DNA of 64,000 nt. Source: Agarophyton chilense. Taxonomy: Eukaryota > Rhodophyta > Florideophyceae > Gracilariales > Gracilariaceae. The stretch is taken from contig JARGXX010000028.1 of NCBI GenBank assembly GCA_030374765.1, positions 992,001-1,056,000 on the forward strand, in the 5' to 3' direction. Made by a program: the position numbers and the translations under genes. Position 1 is the stretch's first letter; each line of letters opens with the position of its first letter. This document shows positions 12,146 to 20,803 of the stretch, in pieces. A model generated the notes under the pieces. The model saw only the letters and a list, made by a program, of their open reading frames with translations, made no database searches and had not been told where the DNA came from.

Positions 12146-12702
12146 TTTCGTAGAAACCAAAATGGTAGCGAGGGTGTAAGATCTGTCGGTTCTAGGGAGC
12201 GCGAAACGGGCTCGACCTAGGAGGCTGATATTGAAGATACTGTAGGGTGTGGCAGCACGAGCCACTGAAGGGTGCAGCAGGAACGGCGGGTGTACTGAGA
12301 CCACGTTGGTAGACGATGATGCACAGTAGAAGTGGGTTTGGAAATCCATAAGGACACTTCAATTGCCTTTATGGTCGACTGTAGAAACCAAAAGAGGCGA
12401 AAGTATTCTAAGTCTAGTAGGTGTTTAACTTTACAGTAGTGATCGGGGTGCCTATGCTTGGTGAAGATATATATCTCAACGACCATCCGACCTACCGTGG
12501 CGCTTTTAGTCACAAAGCGATAGGAAGGTGCACTTAACGTGTGTCTCGTTATCTATTTAATCCTAGCCATCTAATACTAATAAGCGAAAAGCTATACTAT
12601 TCGCCAACTAAACCACTATAGTATACATCACATGCTGGAAACTATCCAGGTCCAACACGTGGCCATATCTATTTTCTTGGTGTATCTCACTATACTAAAA
12701 CA
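12146..12702 (-). repeat. B' 5' LTR, about 557 bp
   Basis: On the minus strand it runs from TGTTTTAGTATAGTG (12702) to just before the PBS. The start resembles that of the family B LTR (TGTCGTGTAGTG). Bases 12163-12702 recur at 38682-39218, where the 3' end of this LTR is missing because a family B LTR sits against it. The exact 3' end is soft: I see no clean CA. Confidence 0.6.
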
Positions 12703-13025
12703 TCAAGCAAAATTTCTTTGAAAGTATCGTTTCATGTCCACAAAACTGCTAAAGCAACAGAAAAGTTTTTCAATAAGGTTTATGGAAAAATAATAAATAA
12801 TTTCATTCGATACATCGGAAACCAGTCGTCAATCATGCGATTCGTACAAATAGATCCGGAGTCATTATTTTTTAGAGCTTTTAGGCACTGATCCTTCAGA
12901 AATAATGAAAAAATACTTCTATGCTTGGTTATCTTATATCGTTGTCTGATTGCATCAACAGATGCACAGCCATTCAATGTAAGAGCTATAAGAGCCTGTG
13001 GGTTATATAAACAGTAATTTGTGGT

Positions 13026-13313
13026 GAGGTTTATGCTCTTTCAGACGCATATGATTTTTAATACACTCTAAAATTAGATTTGGGATGTATTCTTTAGAAT
13101 ACTTTGCCAATGAGAATGTTTATTGATTTTAAAAGTCTTTTTGATATAATAAAGAGAGCTTCGTCTACAGCAAGAAAATTTATACAAAATGACATTTCTG
13201 CTGCACGAGAAGCTCAAAAAAGAAATGAAATTTCAGACGTCGGATTTGTTGTGTCTGAAAACAACCCAGCTGATGGTTTCACCAAAGAGAAATCCAACCA
13301 AGTTTTTGATTAG
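13026..13313 (+). pseudogene. Ty1/copia RNase H remnant (copy 1)
   Basis: The frame reads EVYALSDAYDF, a stop, YTLKLDLG, a stop, then MRMFIDFKSLFDIIKRAS and ends near ENNPADGFTKEKSNQ. The order E(V/T)YALSDAxD, then a DSKSLFD-like motif, then NPADGxTK is that of a copia-type RNase H C-terminus. About 250 bp upstream (12780-13025) has scattered open reading in several frames and may be older RT sequence, but I cannot align it. It is the only copia trace in the window. Confidence 0.7.
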
Positions 13314-13684
13314 GTCTATCAAATGAATCGATGTTAGCACAAACGAAAACAGCTAGTGATTCGCGAAGAATCTTGGAAAACTTAGTTTGCAAAAAAGTGC
13401 AAATGTAGTAAATACTGTAGGGATTACAAATTTTAAAGAATTTACGTCTCTCGTTAAAAGTGCGAACTCAAGAATCGCTAATGCGGCGGTAGTTTGATAT
13501 AAGATTATCTACAATCTTGCTGACGACAGAGTTATTTGTAATTATTTAACTCTAACTGTAGGTATTAACGATACAATTGTGAACAGATAGTTTGCTTTAC
13601 AACTATCGTAGTCTACAGAAGAGTATTTTAGACTGAAAAGAGACACTTGCTCGTATTCCTCTTTCATCATCATTGCCATCATCA
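13314..13684. other. AT-rich spacer after the copia remnant (copy 1)
   Basis: It probably includes copia 3' sequence. No open frame or structured repeat is seen. Just before the small secreted ORF lies a C/T-rich stretch with CATCATCATTGCCATCATC. Confidence 0.4.
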
Positions 13685-13828
13685 ATGAAAACTTTAAAGG
13701 TCTTCTTCAGCATCATCATCTACTCCACTGTCCTCTACACCGTCTACGCCGAATCCGCGGCGCCGCCGTATTCTACTGTGGCTACGCCACATCTGGCGCT
13801 CCACCATATTGTACGCCGCGTACATTGA
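13685..13828 (+). CDS. Small predicted secreted peptide, 47 aa (copy 1)
   Basis: ATG at 13685, TGA at 13826-13828. The first 22 residues (MKTLKVFFSIIIYSTVLYTVYA) are a textbook signal peptide: a Lys-containing n-region, a hydrophobic core FFSIIIYSTVLY, and a VYA cleavage motif before Glu. That leaves a mature peptide of about 25 residues beginning ESAAPPYS and ending IVRRVH. It has no cysteines and no RXLR motif. Copy 2 (40289) encodes the same peptide with only the last residue changed (H to N) and one synonymous change, although the surrounding DNA differs by several percent. I do not recognise a family. It could be the first exon of a longer gene, since GT dinucleotides occur near its end. 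Confidence 0.45.
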   Translation: MKTLKVFFSIIIYSTVLYTVYAESAAPPYSTVATPHLALHHIVRRVH

Positions 13829-14438
13829 CACGTTTCAAACGCACTGCTGCGCCGTTCTCAGTTTGCGCCACAGTCTTGGCCACTCACTTTCTTACTTTAG
13901 ACCAAATCTTCCTTGTGAGACTTGATAGGTAAAGTTGTAAAATTTGCAATGGGTTATAGCTGACACACGAGAACAACTGGTTGCTTCTGGTTGAGCGAGT
14001 GCTGCCAATGACTGGTGTGGAGCTCATGCCCGAATATCCTAGCTTCTTCAGGTACACACAAACCACTCACGTGCCATCAACTTGACCTGTACGGCTGAAC
14101 AAAGCTGGGAGATGTATACTGCGCTTGCTAGCAGCGCATGAGAGCGTATCTGCTCAGCTGTAGAACAGGGCGGCTGACAGAGGTTTAAGGGTTTTAGAAC
14201 ACTTCGAACATCACAATCAAGCAGAGCTAGAGACGCGCAAACGATTGGATTAGAACGAAAAACATAGAGTTGAAAAATCACGAGTTTGATTTCTTTCAGG
14301 ACATTCTCTCGACACTAGACTCTGATAAACGCGCATGCATCTCTCTTGATTATTTGTTCTTGCTGGATAATGTCAAGGGTATTAGGGGAATCGGCCGCAT
14401 GGCCAATTAGGAGACAAGATAGACTGTGCCCACAACTG
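13829..14438. other. Intergenic or 5' untranslated sequence (copy 1)
   Basis: No convincing gene. A minus-strand 77-codon frame (14281-14048) is open in both copies but has no recognisable features. The right end may be the first non-coding exon of the methyltransferase gene, since a splice donor follows at 14439. Confidence 0.35.
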
Positions 14439-14558
14439 GTGAGTGAGGAAAAATGGTCTCGAGATCACAAGCTTATATTTCATTGATAATGAGTGGACCC
14501 GGACAAAGTCCTGAATTCGGCTTCTTGATTGTGTTTCTTCCGCCGTTCGTTTCTGCAG
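14439..14558 (+). other. Predicted 120 bp spliceosomal intron upstream of the methyltransferase (copy 1)
   Basis: The donor CTG|GTGAGT at 14439 and the pyrimidine-rich acceptor TTTCTGCAG|GT ending at 14558 are both near-consensus and 120 bp apart. Both sites are unchanged in copy 2 (41042-41161) although the intron body has several differences. It lies in the presumed 5' UTR, because no ATG-initiated frame joins it to the methyltransferase start. A short upstream ORF starts at 14565. Confidence 0.55.
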
Positions 14559-14811
14559 GTTTTTATGATAAAGAAAGCAACCAGGCTGATTTGACTGACA
14601 CCTTGGATTTTGATGTGTCTTCTGAGTCCAACGAGAGTGCTACCGGAAGATATTGAAGCAACTAGGCTGGTTCGACGATTTTTTTTGTCGAACGAGAGGA
14701 GTTCTACCGAAAGTTATTGAACTTAAAAGCAAGAGTACAATCTCAATCTTTCCAGCTATCTGTGCGTCGAAGCGCAGTCGAGTGTCAAGTTTTTGCACTG
14801 CTTTGTCTGAC

Positions 14812-15471
14812 ATGGCCGATACTTCAGCTCATAACCGCAGTGTCAGTGAAAGGCATAATATTGCCATTTCCGTCGTTCCGCAAGAAGAGAAGAAAGAAAC
14901 GTACGATACTTGGGGCCCCAATTACGATGCAGATATGTGGGTAGAGCCCATTCACTCTTGGAAAATTGGAGCCGAGATGATGTTGGAAATTCTCAAAGCC
15001 AATCGCATCGCAGGACATGTTCCCGTTGTGGTGGATGCGGGGTGTGGTACTGGAGGACCTGGGGGCGTGCTCCGAAAGCTCGTGGACGAACAGAACTTGC
15101 GTATTAGATTGCTTGGATATGATTTCAGCAAAGGCATGCTTGAACAGGCTCGAAGCAAGAACGTTTACGACGAGTTATTTGTCGGTGATCTCTTGGGTGA
15201 AGTTCCGGTGAAGGACCAAAGTGCTGATTATGTCATGGCCATTGGGGTGTTCGTAGACGGTTCTGATCACCCTGAGGCTTTGGCCACAGTTTTGGGGCAC
15301 CTCCGCAAAGACGGAATGGCGTTATTAACATTTCGCCTAAATACATATGAGAGAATGGAAAAGAAATACGAAAAGGTGTTGGAGCAGGTTGGATGCAAAA
15401 TCGTCAAGAAGAAGATTGACAAATACTACGGAGCTGATAATGCTCTTTACCTGACGTTTAAGAAGTCTTAA
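14812..15471 (+). CDS. Class I SAM-dependent methyltransferase, METTL27-like (copy 1)
   Basis: A 219-residue protein. The start is ATG 14812 (MADTSAHNRS), chosen for its good Kozak context (CTGACATGGCC) and because the open frame upstream is low in protein character and differs between copies. Motif I of the Rossmann SAM fold, VVVDAGCGTGGPGG, is at residues about 68-81. It is followed by LLGYDFSKGMLEQARSK (acidic residue after strand 2), DLLGEVP (motif II region) and ADYVMAIGVFVD. The N-terminal motif TYDTWGPNYDADM resembles the YDxWAxxYD signature of METTL27/WBSCR27 proteins. The substrate is unknown. The gene sits 3' of the predicted intron and is convergent with the zinc-finger ORF about 0.7 kb downstream. 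It is intact in both copies, which is notable among so many dead ORFs. Confidence 0.82.
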   Translation: MADTSAHNRSVSERHNIAISVVPQEEKKETYDTWGPNYDADMWVEPIHSWKIGAEMMLEILKANRIAGHVPVVVDAGCGTGGPGGVLRKLVDEQNLRIRLLGYDFSKGMLEQARSKNVYDELFVGDLLGEVPVKDQSADYVMAIGVFVDGSDHPEALATVLGHLRKDGMALLTFRLNTYERMEKKYEKVLEQVGCKIVKKKIDKYYGADNALYLTFKKS

Positions 15472-16176
15472 AGCTTTGGGTTACACAATTATTTTTGAAG
15501 TTCAAAGTAGGATAAGAAATGCCACTTTTAAAGACATCATGTCGAGCCCAGCAATGGGCGTTTCAAAGCACACAGTAAAGTAGTTTTAATTTGGATCTAG
15601 AATGGCGGACCGATAGATCTACCCGGCGACTCTGGGACTCACTGAACGCTGAACGCGTAAGGTTCTACCTTGTCGTGCAGCAACTTGTGATGGGCTTGTG
15701 CCTGCTCTGTGTCCCCTACATCTCCAAACCATAAAGATCTACAGAGCCTATGTCAGAGAAGGAAATAAGTAATGTTTCAAAAGGTTTCGAGTTTTTTCAC
15801 ATATTTATTCCTGCTACACTCGCTTTGCTTTTTTTCTTTTCTGCTACATTAGGCCTTCTGACTGAGGCCCGTTCTTGCAGTATCTGGTAGCGAAAATGAG
15901 AACTAAGAACGAATCTTAATCAAAAAGATCTTGCAACATAGCACACGTCCATGACGAGTGAGCACCACACGTCCGAAACCCTCCCCAATCTCCGCATTGT
16001 CAGAGAAATGCGCGGAATTTGCCATTTTAGAAATTTTAGCAGAGTATGATAGGGCTCTTTGACAGTTACCGAGAAATACCGCACTACTATCTCTATCTAC
16101 GTAGTTCAGTTGGTCGTTGGTTAGTTTAGTTATACTACGGTTACGCGAAACTACATACTCATATTCGCGGAACAGT
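15472..16176. other. Spacer between the convergent methyltransferase and zinc-finger genes (copy 1)
   Basis: No gene is seen. It should hold both 3' UTRs. I find no clear AATAAA signal directly after the methyltransferase stop. Around 16145-16168 there is a short inverted repeat CGCGAA...TTCGCG. Confidence 0.4.
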
Positions 16177-16225
16177 CTAGGACGCCACCTACACTCTACT
16201 ACTGCTACTTACTGTGGCGTTCTAG
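16177..16225. repeat. 12 bp imperfect hairpin overlapping the zinc-finger stop codon (copy 1)
   Basis: CTAGGACGCCAC (16177-16188) pairs with GTGGCGTTCTAG (16214-16225), with one mismatch. The 25-base loop contains the zinc-finger TAA (16209-16211). It is identical at 42779-42827. Confidence 0.5.
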
Positions 16226-16952
16226 GCGACGGGACCTGGTGTTCTCCTTCGTCTCCGTCCAACATGGCGAAAACAAGCTCGAAACGGCTACGTCGCCACG
16301 AGCAGTATTTTCTTTGGTGCGCTCGTAAGCTGGAATATGTTTGAAATGTTTGCTCGCACCTTTTGCATTGAGACGTTATCTTGTTAGCATTCATTGTCTG
16401 CATATGAGTTCTCAAGTATCGCTCTACCATGATCTCATTCTCGCACTGCCCACACTGACATCCTCTAGTTTGTTCCGGCAAGTGCATTCCTTGGTGTCGC
16501 AGTAAGTCGAAGAGTCCGGTCGTTGTGTATCCGCAGCGCATACAGGTTAGCACTGGCGCACTTAGGCTCTTTGTGTTTGGCTCCGCTCTATCTTGGACCA
16601 CGCCACCCCTCGCAGCCTGCAAAATACTGCTTGGGCCTGCTGCACCTTGCTCACCAGATGCACCACTGGGACCTGCCGAGGCGACCTGGTCATTTATTTT
16701 GTTCCCCGAGAGCTCCCCAGATGGGCCTGGCATCGGAGACTGTCCTTCATCGGTTTGCTGAAGCAAAGATATTTCCTCTCCCAAGCGACACGCACGTTTG
16801 GCGACAGGTCTTCGGGTGACTTTACGTGGGCTCGTGACAATATTCGTAGAGAGACTTTCGCTGGAGCATGAAGACGTCCAACTGGCAGTTTCCCGAGACC
16901 GCTTATTTCCAAATCGGATTTCATCCTGTTGATTTTGATTCTGTCTGTCCAT
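16209..16952 (-). CDS. C2H2/C2HC zinc-finger protein of unknown role, 247 aa (copy 1)
   Basis: ATG at 16952 (MDRQNQNQQDEIRFG); a further upstream frame exists only with a TTG start. The N-terminal half is low-complexity and polar, with a basic stretch KVTRRPVAKRA that could act as a nuclear signal, then a Gly/Ser/Pro linker. The C-terminal half has three finger-like units: CMRCGYTTTG...H...H (CX2CX12HX3H, complete), CGQCEN...H without a second histidine, and CKRCEQTF...HQRKYC (CX2CX12HX4C). It ends in an acidic then Ser/Pro-rich tail. It could be a host nucleic-acid-binding protein or a domesticated transposon finger. It is intact in both copies, which differ by one residue (C/R in the basic stretch). 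Confidence 0.6.
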   Translation of the reverse strand: MDRQNQNQQDEIRFGNKRSRETASWTSSCSSESLSTNIVTSPRKVTRRPVAKRACRLGEEISLLQQTDEGQSPMPGPSGELSGNKINDQVASAGPSGASGEQGAAGPSSILQAARGGVVQDRAEPNTKSLSAPVLTCMRCGYTTTGLFDLLRHQGMHLPEQTRGCQCGQCENEIMVERYLRTHMQTMNANKITSQCKRCEQTFQTYSSLRAHQRKYCSWRRSRFELVFAMLDGDEGEHQVPSPRTPQ

Positions 16953-18494
16953 CGAGAGAATAGTTTTGATGCTGTGGCTAGGCAAAACTGTGAAAGCCGA
17001 TTCTTCTTTGGGACACTTTGTTGAGCTAGGTACCGAATTCTTTATCTGTATTTATGAAGTTGAACCCAAAATCAATTCGTTGAACAGTTTGGCATTTTAC
17101 ATATGCTGTTTCTTGTATGAAAAGCTTTTTGTTTTGTCTGTTTCAAGTCAAAGGTGTTTTTGCAGTATCTTGTTCTCAACGCAGGTCTTATGATCGCGGT
17201 GAAAAGATGGAAATATATTTACAAACTCGCTACACGAGCAGTAAAATTTGCTGATTTGTTATCACTTGATGTTTAAAGTATAGTCAAAGTTTTTTATGCC
17301 TGTACATCTATTGTTCGTCAATTTTTCGCAGTGTGTTCGGATTTAATCCGACTTTGTCTATTTACAATTAGAATTGTCACGAATTAAAAGGTGGCTTTTT
17401 ATGTAGTGATCAGATCCAAGAGTACCACAACCAGATAAACGACTCGTAGTTTTGCTCAGACATTTTTTTCTGACCTGCTGATAAATCGTTGCATCTACGC
17501 CATGAATTGATGGGGGAGCTCAGAAAACTAATGCGTCCCAGAGAAAAACGTTCGTTACCGTTTGTTCCGTTGTACACAATTCGGGCAATCGTCCGTCATT
17601 TCATGGGGCTGTCGTCGAAGGATGAAAACACCTTTAAACACGATGACCTATCGCAAGTCTTGGTGTTCTTCTTATCTATCCGTCCTCTCTTCCTTTTACT
17701 CGATCCAAGGCTGAGTTAATGTAACAATGCACTGTTCCCTTTCCCTAAGGCTGGTTGTTGACTCACCTTGAGCTCAAGGCGACCAAACCAGCAGCTGCAA
17801 TCCATTGGGCTCTCGTGGAGGGTACGGAAAGATGCATTTGGGTACCATACAGACCTGGGTGGTGATGATTCAAAACAGGTCTTTACCAGCTACAACCTAC
17901 AAGACGTAAGTTGAAGACATAAAAGAATACCAGATTTCTGAGAGAGAGAAATGGTCTGGGGGCATCTGCAGCAGAGCGGAGTTTCTTGGCGTCCATTCTA
18001 TGTGTTACTGTGCGAGAGTGACTCGAGCAGAGCTGTGACGGACCAACACTCTGTCAAGAATCAGCAATGGACTTTGGTGCCCGTTCATCACTGTCTTAGT
18101 GAACAGCTTATAATTATATGACTCTATCTCAGATTCCCAAGGTATTACTACTAGCTTTCACAATCATCCATGGGCGTTTGTGCCCGTTTGTAGTAAACAG
18201 GGGAGGAGAACGGCTGGGTTGGAGTTTGAACTCTAAATGCATGGCCCACACAAAAAGCACCCTGAGGTGATAACCGACTGACTTTGGTTGCTCACACCGT
18301 GTGGTGACCCAAGCTACACCGCTGGAGGTGCCGTCGCGACTCTTTATGACTTTTATCTGCTGGTGACGGCAACAAATGCCCTCCATGATGCACTGACGTC
18401 TCGAATGATCATTCCCGGTTCACGACACAGTTCATCATCGTATTAGCCGATACAAAATTGTGTAACAGATTCAGTGCACTGCTAGTGCTTCAGG
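16953..18494. other. Long AT-rich region without a supported gene (copy 1)
   Basis: About 1.5 kb upstream of the zinc-finger ORF. There are short frames on both strands (76 codons at 17489-17719 plus; 85 codons at 18129-18386 minus), but neither shows a domain, signal peptide or composition I trust. The zinc-finger promoter should lie near 16953-17300. Confidence 0.4.
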
Positions 18495-18535
18495 CCTGTT
18501 CTTATCTAGGCGTGAATCGCCTAGGTAAGAACAGG
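18495..18535. repeat. 18 bp hairpin with 5-base loop (copy 1)
   Basis: CCTGTTCTTATCTAGGCG (18495-18512), loop TGAAT, then CGCCTAGGTAAGAACAGG (18518-18535). There is a single non-Watson-Crick position (T:G) in 18. It is identical at 45097-45137. It is the strongest short palindrome in the host-like segment and has no gene across it. Confidence 0.75.
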
Positions 18536-18697
18536 TCTCTGTTGTGTGGTGGAAAACAGAGTACTCACCCGCGCACGTCTCATCACATCAGAAAGCGACT
18601 GTAAGCGCTTCTTTGACAATAAATGGAGGACGAAACTGGTCAGAGGAAGTGTTAAAAAAAAGTGGACGTTGTTGTCAAAAATTTTCGGAGACACATT

Positions 18698-18736
18698 TTT
18701 CTCACGATAAACTTCGAGCTATCTGATCGTGAGAAA
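18698..18736. repeat. 11 bp perfect hairpin with 17-base loop (copy 1)
   Basis: TTTCTCACGAT (18698-18708) and ATCGTGAGAAA (18726-18736). It lies 160 bp to the right of the 18 bp hairpin and is repeated at 45300-45338. Confidence 0.6.
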
Positions 18737-19159
18737 GAATGCACTCTCAAATTTTGAAATTTAAAAAGCGACAATCATGTCATGGTTCGGAAAACTGCTC
18801 AAGAAACCACTAATTCTAACGTGGAGATAAATGGTGCTTCTATTACTACTGAAGTTTTGAACAATGAAGAGCAGCACTGTCTCGGACGGTGATCATAGTC
18901 ATAAAATTATTTCATTGAGACCTCTTACGGTAATAAAAAGTAACACGCAATAAAGCTACTTGAAAGATCATTCGAAGAAATTAACAACGGAAAACGTATC
19001 CATGACTCTAAATGATCCAGTCCATATGCATCAATAGAAAGCCGCGGGACCTGTTGGAGATTTCATCTCCGCTTTTCATTCGCCTTCGGAACACCCTCCA
19101 TACGATTTCTTTATATGAATGTTTTCTGTAGCTCAATTGGAAAAAATAGTTCGATATAC
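18737..19159. other. Spacer up to the family B LTR (copy 1)
   Basis: AT-rich, no gene visible. Its right end (ATATAC) is the target flank of the family B LTR. Confidence 0.4.
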
Positions 19160-19751
19160 GGTCGTGTAGTGGGAAAAGGGCTGACGTTTGAGGTTGTCAA
19201 TATACTACACTGGCCTTGTAGGTTATGGATGCGAGGGATCATCGGCCATGCAGCTCCGGGCAAGCTACCATCTAGGTGTTGTCAGCCACGTGTAGTGTTG
19301 ACATGTACCTTCTGAATGAGTAATTGTTAGTAATAGTTATTGTAATTATATGTGTTTAGTACAGTATTTGAGTGGCCAACTGCCACTGTAGCCAGTGCTG
19401 GCCACGTCTCTAACACTAGGTCAGAGACCGTGCCTCGCTGGCACCTCCCGGGTGATCTGGAGAGTGCAGTCCACTGCATATAGGGAACTGCACCTCCCCC
19501 ATTGTAATCTGATAAAGACAGGCACCACTTGGGTCACTACTATACCTTTTGGTTCATTGTTTCTCAACTACCACACAGGCTTTCCCGCACGTTGAGGCCT
19601 ACCATCGTTCACCTACACGGTATAGGCTAGTTGCCCCGCCGTTTGCCCCTGCCGGTTTTCATGGTGCCCTGTTACCATCGAGGTTTATTACGACTACCTT
19701 CTATGGTCGAGCGTCACCAAGCTCCCGATACAAGACAGTAGCATACCACAG
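19160..19751 (+). repeat. Family B 5' LTR, first 592 bp, interrupted by the family A element (copy 1)
   Basis: It starts GGTCGTGTAGTG (copy 2 has the expected TG) and ends ...GCATAC followed by CACAG, which is the target duplication of the family A element. The same LTR is uninterrupted at 38048-38681, where GCATACCCCAGAGGTG runs straight through. It also has short dyads such as GTCTCTAACACTAGGTCAGAGAC. Confidence 0.8.
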
Positions 19752-20638
19752 TGCAGTGCCATGCCCTTCAAGGGGGTTTCGTCCCGGGACTTAAAGATTT
19801 CGCTCGCTTGAGGACTAGCTTGGTCTGTGACAAGCTATACCGCTTTTGCGTGCCGACGGCCGGTTAGGACCGGAGGTGCACACTGGTGGAACACGTGGAC
19901 TGCACGGATGCAGACGCTCGAGTGCGAGGCTTGCCACACGTGGCCCGGATTCTACCTAATGGTTAGTATTATTTAGTAATTTTCAGTATTTATTTAGCTA
20001 CACTATCGCTATTTAGTGTCTAATTTTCGGGGGCGCGCCCACTGTCAGGGGCCGCGCACCACACTAGTTAGGAGTTTGAGCACTGCTCCCCAGTAAACAC
20101 CCTCTTGGGAGATCCCAAGGAGGGAGTCTTGGCTCTGAACTTTTCGCCTTCTGCGCGTCTTCACCGCATACTGCGTGAGCGCCCGTCGCACGTTAGTTCA
20201 TTCACCCCTCTGTCGATTAGAGTGCTACAACTACCGTGGGTTCATATTTAATCGCTGACACTTGTCGTAGTCTCGCCCCTGTATAGGGTTTCGCCCCCGT
20301 TTCCTCTTGTTCTTCTTTTTGGCTCTCGTGAGTGGCCGCCCCACTCATCCCGCTCGTCCACCTCATACGAGTGTTTCCTCGCTCCTTCTCCGACAATCGC
20401 CGTGTTACCGCTCCGCCTAGGATTGGTCACACCCCAGAGTGTGCCGTGCTCACCTAAACACTCTAGGTATATCCCGCCGGACTGGCCTCGGTCTTACACT
20501 GGACTCTGCCGTGCCTTTCCAGAGTGGCTCTGTTTCTGTGCTCCGCTGGGACGCGTCTCCTCCGCCTGAGGCGTGTCTCTCGAGAGAGGAAGATCCCGAA
20601 CATCTTAGTGGTGTCTCCGCTCCAAGCGTTGTCCTACA
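19752..20638 (+). repeat. Family A 5' LTR, 887 bp (copy 1)
   Basis: TG at 19752 and CA at 20637-20638. It is the same length as the 3' LTR 56562-57448 and differs from it by roughly 5-7% by eye, so the insertion is old. It follows the 5 bp target duplication CACAG (19747-19751; CCCAG on the other side at 57449). Confidence 0.88.
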
Positions 20639-20641
20639 AAC

Positions 20642-20659
20642 TGATCTCCGGACATAGAA
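20642..20659 (+). promoter_or_regulatory. Family A primer-binding site, mutated (copy 1)
   Basis: TGATCTCCGGACATAGAA, three bases after the LTR end. It corresponds to TGGTCTCCCGACTTAGAA in the inverted element with four changes. Confidence 0.6.
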
Positions 20660-20803
20660 ATTTGAGTCGGGCACACTCAGTCACGATTAATCGGAAATAG
20701 GACTCACCAATTGAGGTTGATCTCAGTTGCACTCTTTGAAGAAGTTTCTTGGCCCCACTAGCTGATCGGGTTTGGATACTCACGTGTAACGGATTCTGAT
20801 CTC

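Noticed and set aside
13745-13828. RXLR-type effector motif in the small secreted peptide
   Set aside because: No RXLR or dEER-like motif is present; only a signal peptide is seen.
14453-14656. 67-codon frame upstream of the methyltransferase
   Set aside because: Its start lies inside the predicted intron and its sequence is not well conserved between copies. It is better explained as intron plus 5' UTR.
16177-16225. Helitron 3' hairpin
   Set aside because: There is a CTAG-containing hairpin, but the CTRR end with AT target, a matching 5' TC end and Rep/helicase sequence are all absent.
17489-17719. 76-codon plus-strand ORF conserved in both copies
   Set aside because: The copies are nearly identical here at every base, so conservation carries no information, and no domain or signal is visible.
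18129-18386. 85-codon minus-strand ORF conserved in both copies
   Set aside because: Same reason; composition is unremarkable and no motif was recognised.
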